From: Helicobacteraceae bacterium UBA6016
Lineage (GTDB): Bacteria > Campylobacterota > Campylobacteria > Campylobacterales > UBA6016
Assembly: GCA_002428055.1 (NCBI GenBank)
Contig: DIZY01000087.1
Location: forward strand, 1 to 23,524
Length of the DNA: 23,524 nucleotides
Direction: 5' to 3'
Numbering within the stretch: position 1 is the first letter of the stretch; every line of letters begins with the position of its first letter. Shown here piece after piece: positions 5,242-12,255 of this stretch. A model generated the notes under the pieces. It was given only the letters and a program-made list of their open reading frames with translations. It made no database searches and was not told the origin of the DNA. The position numbers were made by a program, and so were the translations under genes.

Positions 5242-6548
5242 CCCTTTTGTCCATATACCAAGTCTTCCAGCTCTATTATTTTTGCCATATTGAGTTCACC
5301 CACGACGGCAAGTAGCTCCATTTGGTTGTTGATTAGCTCGTATGTAGCGTCTAGCAGCTCTTTTCTTGTTTGATATAGCTTTGCTCTAGCCTCTAGCAGG
5401 TCTACGATGCTTTTGAGTCCTGCCGCATGAGCTTTTTCTACCGCTTGGAGGTGCAGTTCGGAGGCTTTTTCGCTATCTTTGTATAGACTTACATACTCGA
5501 TTGCAAGCTCTCTTCTAGACCACAAATCCTCAAATTTTAGCTTTGCCTCTTTTGTCGTATTGTCTAGATCCTCGGATGCCGCATTAAGCAGCAGCTTTGC
5601 TTCGCTTACCCTCGCCGTGGTGTATCCACCTTGGAAAATCGGGATTTTCACATCGATAAAGGCGCTTTTGTCGTATTTTCTTGCTGACGGGTCTTTGGAG
5701 TCCGTTCTAGTATCGGAGAGTCTAATATCTACTTTTGGAAAATGGTCATAAAATCTAACTCTAACCTCTTTTCGCGCAACCTCTTTTGAAATCTCCGCTA
5801 GCCTTACATCCATATTTGAAGATAGTTTGGCAAGCCACTCTTCTTTGTTTGCGCCAAGCGCTTTGGTGTTAATCTTTTCCGGCTCAAAGAGTGTTTTGTC
5901 ATCTAAAGAGACCCCTACGAACTTCTCAAGCGCAAATTTTGTGACGGATAGCTGTTTTTGTTTTGTTAGCCACTCCGCTTTTCCTTTGTCAAAGGCTATT
6001 TTTGACTCAAGCATATCTATTTTGTTGGTTAGCCCCATAGATAGCATTTTATTTAGCTGATTGTATTTGCTCTCATACTGCTCCATTTGAGTTTTGGCGA
6101 GAGACTCCTCTTTTTTTGTTTTGAGGTATGTAAAATACGCTTTTGCGAGGTCAAGCCCCAAAATCTGCGTCTGTCTTTGGTACTCTAGTTTTGCGCCGTC
6201 TCTTTTTTTGTACGCTTGAGAGGCAGCCGACCAGTACTCCGGATGATAGAGCGGCTGAATTAGAGAGAATTGGTTGTATGTGTATTTCTCTTTTGTCGGC
6301 TTAGTGTAGTAGCCCACCTCATAGTCCGAGTTGCCCGTAGAGTATGAGTATTGCACTTGCGGCAGGAGCCTTGAGCGTACTTGTGCCACCATCTCTTCTG
6401 CCGACTCGGCTCTATATTCGGCGCTTTTGGTTTTGGATTCGTTTTTGAGAGCCAATGCGTATGCGTCGCTTAGATTTAGCTGCTCATTTGCGTAAAGAGC
6501 CTGACAAAGCAGAACTGCCGCCCCTATATAACCAAACTTTTTTTGCAT
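5238..6548 (-). CDS. TolC-family outer-membrane channel of a type I secretion system
   Basis: This 436-residue outer-membrane channel would give the exporter its exit duct. The signal peptide (MQKKFGYIGAAVLLCQALYA) is followed by NEQLNLSDAYALALKNE, the usual TolC-type start, then two long alpha-helical repeats separated by strands. Examples are YNQFSLIQPLYHPEYWSAA and, in the second repeat, FIDVKIPIFQGGYTTARVSEA, ending in VDLLEARAKLYQTRKELLDA. I start it at 6548 because GAGGTGG lies just ahead; the frame is open 13 codons further, but that stretch overlaps the HlyD gene and hides the signal peptide. It is the last gene of the operon, 13 bases after the adaptor, and its stop overlaps the opposing sugar transferase stop by four bases. 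Confidence 0.9.
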   Translation of the reverse strand: MQKKFGYIGAAVLLCQALYANEQLNLSDAYALALKNESKTKSAEYRAESAEEMVAQVRSRLLPQVQYSYSTGNSDYEVGYYTKPTKEKYTYNQFSLIQPLYHPEYWSAASQAYKKRDGAKLEYQRQTQILGLDLAKAYFTYLKTKKEESLAKTQMEQYESKYNQLNKMLSMGLTNKIDMLESKIAFDKGKAEWLTKQKQLSVTKFALEKFVGVSLDDKTLFEPEKINTKALGANKEEWLAKLSSNMDVRLAEISKEVARKEVRVRFYDHFPKVDIRLSDTRTDSKDPSARKYDKSAFIDVKIPIFQGGYTTARVSEAKLLLNAASEDLDNTTKEAKLKFEDLWSRRELAIEYVSLYKDSEKASELHLQAVEKAHAAGLKSIVDLLEARAKLYQTRKELLDATYELINNQMELLAVVGELNMAKIIELEDLVYGQKG

Positions 6549-6561
6549 TTTTACCACCTCT

Positions 6562-7911
6562 TTATTGCTCACGCATTCCCTTGTCAAACATATCTTTTAT
6601 AGGTTTTATGAGATATTCGACAAAAGTCCGCTCTCCGGTTATTATCATGGCGTCTGCAGGCATCCCCGGAATAAGTTGCAGCTTGTGCTTGATGAGTTCT
6701 GCTTCAGCATCTTTGGTTAGCTCCACTTTTGCCTCATAATATGACATTCTGGAAGCCTCGTCATATAGCGTATCGGCTGATATGTCTATTACCTTACCCT
6801 CTAGGTTGTTAAGAGATTTGATGTGGCTAAAGCTTGGGAAGGTGACTTGCGCCTCCAGCCCTTTGTGAATATAGCTGATATTTGTAGGTTCTACTCTGCA
6901 GCTCATTACTAGATGTTCGCCATCCGGCACAATGTCCAAAATAGGTTTGCCAGGTGCCACCACGCCGCCGACCGTATGTACTGAAAGCCCTACGACTCTA
7001 CCGGTGGCAGGAGTTTTTATCTCCGTTCTGTTTAGCGACTCTCTTAACGCCGTGACCCTAGCTCTATAATCGGATAGTTTTGTCTGAACATCTCTTAGCG
7101 TTGAGCCTATATCTTTTTGAACTTCGCCTTTTCGCGCCATCATTTGAGCGTTTATTTCGGCTATTTGGACGGAGGCTTTGGCAAGGTCGGCTTTTTGTGA
7201 GGCTATATCGCCCTCAAGCCTAGTTTTCTCTCTCGTTACATCTCTGAGTCTCATTTTGTCTATAAGTTGCTCTTGGTAAAGAGCGGTCCACTCTTTGACC
7301 TCTTCTTTATAAGATTTTAGCAAATCCTCTTTAGCTGCTATGACCGATTTTAAGCCGTCTATCTGCTGTTTTAGCTGGGCTTTTCTTTCGCTATATACGG
7401 TAAGTTCTTGGTTTAGTTGCCCTCTTCTTGCGCCAAACTCGTATGTCTGGTTTTTGATTAGCGTCTGCTTTAGCGCCTCATTGCCTTTTGCCGTTAGCTC
7501 GGGGTCAAATTTTATTTGGCTTTTGTCATCTCTCTCTGCTGTTAATCTGGCCTCCATCGCAAGAAGCTCCAGATACTGCGACTCTACCGCACCTAGTTCA
7601 GATTTTGCTTTTGCATTTTCTAGCGTCATTAGTGTTTGTCCGGCGATTACATGGTCGCCGTCTTGTACAAATATCTCTTTAACGATACCGCCCTCTAGAT
7701 GTTGCAAGGTTTTGTGATTTAGGGCAACACTCACCTTCCCAGGTGCCGCAACTGCGCTTGAGAGCTTTGCAAACCCACCCCAGATAACAAATATGGCTAT
7801 AAAACCGCCGATAATGAAAAGAGCTGTTTTTTGGTATTTTTTGTCGTTTGTATCCGGCACTACTATTTTGCTGTTTTTAGATACCAATTCCGCTTGTTTT
7901 TTATTCTCCAT
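6562..7911 (-). CDS. HlyD-family periplasmic adaptor of a type I secretion system
   Basis: This 449-residue membrane fusion protein would bridge the inner-membrane ABC transporter and the TolC channel. A short cytoplasmic tail is followed by one membrane helix (about residues 29-47), then a lipoyl-like half (HLEGGIVKEIFVQDGDHVIA, about 71-90). A long coiled coil runs from about residue 110 to 290, with a second lipoyl half (TEIKTPATGRVVGLSVHTVG) and a beta domain after it. The C-terminus ITGERTFVEYLIKPIKDMFD matches the classic HlyD-family end. ATG overlaps the transporter stop by one base (TAATG), so the two are coupled. Length and motifs fit the PrtE/HlyD group. Confidence 0.93.
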   Translation of the reverse strand: MENKKQAELVSKNSKIVVPDTNDKKYQKTALFIIGGFIAIFVIWGGFAKLSSAVAAPGKVSVALNHKTLQHLEGGIVKEIFVQDGDHVIAGQTLMTLENAKAKSELGAVESQYLELLAMEARLTAERDDKSQIKFDPELTAKGNEALKQTLIKNQTYEFGARRGQLNQELTVYSERKAQLKQQIDGLKSVIAAKEDLLKSYKEEVKEWTALYQEQLIDKMRLRDVTREKTRLEGDIASQKADLAKASVQIAEINAQMMARKGEVQKDIGSTLRDVQTKLSDYRARVTALRESLNRTEIKTPATGRVVGLSVHTVGGVVAPGKPILDIVPDGEHLVMSCRVEPTNISYIHKGLEAQVTFPSFSHIKSLNNLEGKVIDISADTLYDEASRMSYYEAKVELTKDAEAELIKHKLQLIPGMPADAMIITGERTFVEYLIKPIKDMFDKGMREQ

Positions 7912-9650
7912 TAGGCTTTTTCTCCACCGTTAGTTTGTACTTGGGCGACTGGTTTTGGGGCAAGAGCCGCTATGACCTCTGCGCTTGGACCGTACATTTT
8001 TAGCGTACCTTCCACAAGAAGGGCTATTTTGTCTGTAATATTTAGTATGGCCGGTCTATGTGTTATGAGTATGACCGTTGTGCCTTTTTGTTTTAGATAT
8101 AGTATTGCATTTACTAGCGCCTGTTCGCCCAAATCGTCAAGATTTGAGTTTGGCTCATCAAGAACTACTATTTTTGGAAAGTCATATAGCGCTCTTGCTA
8201 GACCTATTCTTTGCCTTTGTCCGCCCGAAAGCGTAGCGCCGCCGACGCCAATAGGCGTATCGTAGCCCTCCGGCAGGTGAAGTATCATATCATGCACTCC
8301 GGCTATCTGTGCCGCCTCTACTACTTTTGCAGGATCAGGTTCGTTATATCTGGCGATATTCTCACTCACGGTTCCCTCAAATAGTTCGATGTCTTGAGGC
8401 AGATAGCCTATGTGCCTACCAAGTTCTGCTTTATTATAGTGGCTTAGTTCGGCGCCGTCTATTCGCACCTTGCCGGCGTGTGGTTGCCATACGCCAAGCA
8501 TCGTTCTTGCCAGTGTCGATTTACCGGCTGCGCTTGGACCTATAATGGCTACTATCTCACCCGCCCCAACAGCCAAGGTAATACCTTTGATTGATGGTAT
8601 TTGAGAGTTTGGCGGAACTACTATTAGGTTTTCCACCGATATATTGCCCACAGGAGTAGGAAGTGGAGTCGGCGCTTTTGCCGCCGGAAAATCCGCCAAA
8701 AGCGCCTCTAGCCTATAGTAAGATTGTCTAGCGTTTACAAACTGTTTCCAAGTGCTTGTCAAAAGGTCTAGCGGAGCCAAAGCTCTACCCATAATGATAG
8801 AACCGGCTATCATCATACCCGGTGTAAGGTGTCCTTCTATAACAAGCCAGCCCCCAAGACCCAGAATGAGCGATTGAAAGAGCATTCTAAGCGTTTTTGA
8901 CATGTTTGACCATAGACCCGCTTCGTCACTCGCTCTTGATTGTTGGTTTAGAAAATCTATATATCTAGCAAGCCATCTTTTTTTGACATTTTCATGCATT
9001 CCCATCGCCTCTATGACTTCGGCATTTCTAAGGCTATGGCTGACAAAGTTTGTAGAGCTTTGATAAGTTTTGTTGGCGTTTTCTAGCTCTTCTTTTGTTT
9101 TTTTATCGTTTATGATAGTAAGAGAGAGTATGACGATTGCCGCAAAAATAGCGAATATGCCGAAATATACATCGAATAAGAAAAGAAGCGCAATATATAT
9201 AGGCATCCACGGCGCATCAAAAAAAGCGAATAGCGGAGTGCCGGTCATAAATTGTCTTATTTGAGTCAAATCTCCTAGCGGTTGAGAAGAGGCTTTGCCC
9301 GGAAACTTGTTTGCCATTGCGAACATAGCATTAAATATTCTAGAGCTTAGCTCGGAGTCTATTTTGTTTCCGACTCGAACTAGTATACGAGACCTTACAA
9401 GCTCCAAAGAGCCGAGCATCGCAAAGAGCGCTACGGTAATGAGAGTTAGCATAAGAAGTGTGTATTCGCTTCTGCTGGCAAGTACTCTATCGTATAGTTG
9501 AAGCATATATATGGACGGTACTAGCATCAGTATATTGATAAACATACTGACGAAGCCGACATAAACGAATGAGTCTTTTGATTTTTTAAGAGTAGCTTTT
9601 AATTCGGAGTCAACTGTTTTGTGATTGAATTGGTTTGCTTGTCTGCGCAC
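7911..9650 (-). CDS. PrtD-type type I secretion ABC transporter (permease-ATPase)
   Basis: This 579-residue half-transporter powers export of unfolded proteins, most likely ones with a C-terminal uncleaved signal, since no C39 peptidase domain precedes the membrane part. The transmembrane domain spans about residues 28-300. The ATPase domain has Walker A GPSAAGKST (371-379), the Q-loop in GYLPQD (415-420), signature LSGGQ (474-478), Walker B IVVLDEP (494-500) and the H-loop His531, all intact. It starts with GTG (9648-9650) behind AAAGG. It is the first gene of the leftward operon with the adaptor and channel. The TATAAT box at 9697-9702 should drive all three. Confidence 0.93.
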   Translation of the reverse strand: MRRQANQFNHKTVDSELKATLKKSKDSFVYVGFVSMFINILMLVPSIYMLQLYDRVLASRSEYTLLMLTLITVALFAMLGSLELVRSRILVRVGNKIDSELSSRIFNAMFAMANKFPGKASSQPLGDLTQIRQFMTGTPLFAFFDAPWMPIYIALLFLFDVYFGIFAIFAAIVILSLTIINDKKTKEELENANKTYQSSTNFVSHSLRNAEVIEAMGMHENVKKRWLARYIDFLNQQSRASDEAGLWSNMSKTLRMLFQSLILGLGGWLVIEGHLTPGMMIAGSIIMGRALAPLDLLTSTWKQFVNARQSYYRLEALLADFPAAKAPTPLPTPVGNISVENLIVVPPNSQIPSIKGITLAVGAGEIVAIIGPSAAGKSTLARTMLGVWQPHAGKVRIDGAELSHYNKAELGRHIGYLPQDIELFEGTVSENIARYNEPDPAKVVEAAQIAGVHDMILHLPEGYDTPIGVGGATLSGGQRQRIGLARALYDFPKIVVLDEPNSNLDDLGEQALVNAILYLKQKGTTVILITHRPAILNITDKIALLVEGTLKMYGPSAEVIAALAPKPVAQVQTNGGEKA

Positions 9651-9696
9651 TTGTTATCGCCTTTTATAACTTTAATTTTATAATTTTAGAACAATG

Positions 9697-9702
9697 ATTA
9701 TA
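9697..9702 (-). promoter_or_regulatory. Leftward -10 box of the type I secretion operon
   Basis: Read leftwards, TATAAT sits 46 bases before the GTG start of the transporter gene, giving a leader of about 40 bases. An imperfect dyad, TATATTT-AGC-TTAT-GCT-TAGCG-AAATATA (9699-9727), overlaps it and could be an operator. No -35 box is clear, as is usual in this phylum. Confidence 0.45.
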
Positions 9703-9773
9703 TTTAGCTTATGCTTAGCGAAATATAAAAGCAGAAGTATACAGTGTAAAGCCTGTTTTTACCTCTCAAACTA

Positions 9774-9779
9774 TATAAT
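9774..9779 (+). promoter_or_regulatory. Rightward -10 box of the trpS operon
   Basis: TATAAT lies 37 bases before the trpS ATG at 9817, predicting a leader of about 31 bases. The 154-base spacer 9651-9804 thus holds two divergent promoters and no gene. Confidence 0.5.
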
Positions 9780-9816
9780 TTAAGCCAACATTAAAAAGCT
9801 TTTTTTGGGACAAATA

Positions 9817-10779
9817 ATGAAAATACTCTCAGGCATCCAACCATCCGGCGAACTACACATCGGCAACTATTTTGGCATGATAAAGCGGATGGTAGAAAAT
9901 CAAGAAAGCGGCGAACTATACGCCTTTATCGTCAACTATCACGCAATGACTTCACTCTCTGATGGCAAGGCGCTCAGAGAAAACACGATGAACGCCGCTA
10001 TAAATATGCTCTCTTTGGGTATTGACCCAAATAAGGCGATATTCTGGGCGCAATCAGACCTTCCCGAAGTGCTTGAGCTTTACTGGATACTTTCCAACTT
10101 TACGCCAATGGGACTATTGGAGCGGGCGCATAGTTATAAGGATAAGACAGCTAGGGGTATAGCAGCAAATCACGGGCTTTTTAGTTACCCCGTGTTGATG
10201 GCTGCGGATATTTTGCTATTTAACGCCGACATCGTACCTGTGGGTAAAGACCAGATACAGCATCTTGAGATGACTAGAGACATAGCGCAAAAGTTTAACA
10301 ACCAGTACGGCGAGATATTTAAGATGCCGGAGGCGAGTATCGATGAGGATGTGGCTACCGTGCCGGGGCTTGACGGGGCGAAGATGAGCAAGAGCTACAA
10401 TAATACGATAGATATTTTTCTGGATGAAAAGAGCCTAAAAAAACGGGTAAACTCTATCGTAACGGACTCGACACCCGTGGAAGACCAAAAAGACGCCGAA
10501 AAATGCAATGTGTATGCGATAACAAAACTTTTTGCCTCAAAAGATGAGCTGGAAGAGATAAAAGCTAGATATGCAAAAGGCGGTGAGGGGTATGGCGTAT
10601 TTAAGGCGGAGCTAAAAGAGAGAATTTGGAGCTATTTTGAGCCTTTCCGTGAGAAAAGAGAGTATTACCTAGCACACAAAGACGAAGTGCGGGATATTTT
10701 GAAGGCGGGGGCGGCAAAGGCTAGAGCTAATGCTACGCCGATAATTGAGAAGATACGAGAAGCGGTGGGGATACTATAA
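9817..10779 (+). CDS. trpS: Tryptophan--tRNA ligase
   Basis: This class I aminoacyl-tRNA synthetase charges tRNA-Trp with tryptophan using ATP. The 320 residues are the usual bacterial length. The HIGH-type signature is HIGN (14-17) within SGELHIGNYFG, GKDQIQH lies at 143-149, and the KMSKS loop is exact (189-193, DGAKMSKSYNN). I start at ATG 9817; the frame is open from a TTG at 9805, but MKILSGIQPSG is the normal family N-terminus. It is the first gene of a rightward operon with a 69-residue unknown, serS and the PflB-like gene; its TAA is followed directly by the next ATG. Confidence 0.97.
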   Translation: MKILSGIQPSGELHIGNYFGMIKRMVENQESGELYAFIVNYHAMTSLSDGKALRENTMNAAINMLSLGIDPNKAIFWAQSDLPEVLELYWILSNFTPMGLLERAHSYKDKTARGIAANHGLFSYPVLMAADILLFNADIVPVGKDQIQHLEMTRDIAQKFNNQYGEIFKMPEASIDEDVATVPGLDGAKMSKSYNNTIDIFLDEKSLKKRVNSIVTDSTPVEDQKDAEKCNVYAITKLFASKDELEEIKARYAKGGEGYGVFKAELKERIWSYFEPFREKREYYLAHKDEVRDILKAGAAKARANATPIIEKIREAVGIL

Positions 10780-10989
10780 ATGGTGAGTTTGGAAGTAGAA
10801 AAAAGATGCGGTTGTTTTACGAGGGCAAGGCTTGAGGAGTCGTTGAGATTTGACACAAAAGAGCAGGCTTTGAAAAAAGCAAAAGAGATGCTGATGATTA
10901 TGAATAACGACTTTTGCGGCAAACATAAATTTAAGATAGTAGAAGAGAATGATACGGTTAAAATAGTGGAAGACGAGGAAAACAATTAG
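10780..10989 (+). CDS. Small protein of unknown function between trpS and serS
   Basis: A 69-residue soluble protein with an ATG directly after the trpS stop (TAAATG) and a stop directly before the serS ATG (TAGATG), so it has no spacing on either side. It begins MVSLEVEKRCGCFTRARLE; Cys10, Cys12 and Cys46 are its only cysteines. The middle is a probable helix (KEQALKKAKEMLMIMNN) and the end is acidic (KIVEDEENN). The layout (strand, helix, strand with a Cys-x-Cys) suggests a small compact fold. I know no function. The zero-base junctions on both sides argue strongly that it is a translated gene. Confidence 0.8.
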   Translation: MVSLEVEKRCGCFTRARLEESLRFDTKEQALKKAKEMLMIMNNDFCGKHKFKIVEENDTVKIVEDEENN

Positions 10990-12243
10990 ATGCTAGATGT
11001 AAGAGCGCTGCAAAACAGTTTTGACGAAGTGGCGGCAAAGCTTGCCAAAAGAAATATGGATAGGGGGCTTCTAAATTCTCTAAGAGAGCTTGCTTTTGAT
11101 GCAAAAGAAGCGAAGAAAAAAATGGAGGAGTGCCTTGCTCTTCAGAATGAAAAAAGTAGAGTTTTTGGGCAGTATAGACAAGAGGGCAAAGATACGACGG
11201 AGCTAAAAGCAGAGCTTGACAAGCTAAAATCAGAAGCTGCTGAGTATGAGACGAGAGCCAAAGAGCTTGAAGCAAAACTACACGAGTCGGTGCTTACCTT
11301 TCCAAATCTTCCGGACGACTCCGTGCCGGAGGGCAAAGATGAAGACGACAATGTTCTTTTAAAGACGGTATTGGAGCCAAAATCGTTTGACTTTGAGCCA
11401 AAAGACCATGTGGAACTAGGCGAAGCTCTGGGGTGGCTCGACTTTGAGAGGGCGGCGAAAATCTCAAAAAGCCGTTTTACGGTGATGAGGGGCGAGGCGG
11501 CAAAACTAGAACGAGCGCTTATCAACTTTATGATTGACTTCAACGCCTCAAGAGGATTTGAGCTCGTAAGCGTGCCTTTTATCGTCAATGCGGAGACGAT
11601 GCAGGGAACGGGGCAGCTTCCGAAGTTTGAAGAGGATCTTTTTCGTCTTGAGAGCGAAGAGGAGAGAGCTTTTTATCTGATACCCACAGCCGAGGTGCCG
11701 CTGACAAATCTTTATTATGACGAGATTGTAAGTATGGATAGTCTGCCTATTAAGATGACGGCGCATACTCCGTGTTTTCGTAAAGAGGCGGGAAGTGCCG
11801 GACGAGATACTAGGGGGATGATAAGACAGCATCAGTTTCACAAGGTGGAGCTGGTCGTAATATCAAAACCTGAAGAGAGTATGGCGATGCTTGATGAGAT
11901 GCTCTCTTGCGCCTCCGATATGCTCACAGAGCTGGGCTTGGCTCATAGACTCATGGCTCTTTGCGCCGGAGATATGGGCTTTTCGGCGACGAAGACCATA
12001 GATATAGAGGTGTGGATACCCTCCCAAAACAAATATAGAGAGATAAGCTCCGTATCAAATTGCGGCGACTTTCAGGCTAGACGGGCGAAGATAAGATACA
12101 AAGACGGCAAAGCAAACAAACTAGCGCATACGCTAAACGGTTCAAGCCTTGCGGTGGGCAGAACGCTTGTGGCTATAATGGAAAACTACCAAAAGAGTGA
12201 TGGAAGCATAGAAATTCCGCACGCTCTGAAAAAATACCTGTAA
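10990..12243 (+). CDS. serS: Serine--tRNA ligase
   Basis: This class II synthetase charges tRNA-Ser (and the selenocysteine tRNA where present). The 417 residues include the long N-terminal coiled-coil arm that grips the tRNA (about 1-105). The active-site part has TAE (233-235), motif 2 in FRKEAGSAGRDTRG (263-276) with RQHQFHKVEL after it, and motif 3 in NGSSLAVGRTLVAIMENYQ (393-411). All expected residues are present and the length is standard. It starts at ATG 10990, directly after the small upstream gene. The PflB-like gene follows after 12 bases. Confidence 0.97.
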   Translation: MLDVRALQNSFDEVAAKLAKRNMDRGLLNSLRELAFDAKEAKKKMEECLALQNEKSRVFGQYRQEGKDTTELKAELDKLKSEAAEYETRAKELEAKLHESVLTFPNLPDDSVPEGKDEDDNVLLKTVLEPKSFDFEPKDHVELGEALGWLDFERAAKISKSRFTVMRGEAAKLERALINFMIDFNASRGFELVSVPFIVNAETMQGTGQLPKFEEDLFRLESEEERAFYLIPTAEVPLTNLYYDEIVSMDSLPIKMTAHTPCFRKEAGSAGRDTRGMIRQHQFHKVELVVISKPEESMAMLDEMLSCASDMLTELGLAHRLMALCAGDMGFSATKTIDIEVWIPSQNKYREISSVSNCGDFQARRAKIRYKDGKANKLAHTLNGSSLAVGRTLVAIMENYQKSDGSIEIPHALKKYL

Positions 12244-12255
12244 GGGGGCTGATGC

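Noticed and set aside
6549..6587. Longer start for the TolC-like protein (13 extra codons)
   Set aside because: It has no ribosome binding site of its own, overlaps the adaptor gene and would bury the signal peptide; the GAGGTGG site favours 6548.
7340..7717. Rightward 125-codon frame opposite the HlyD-type gene
   Set aside because: Shadow of the coiled-coil codons; no start signal or motif.
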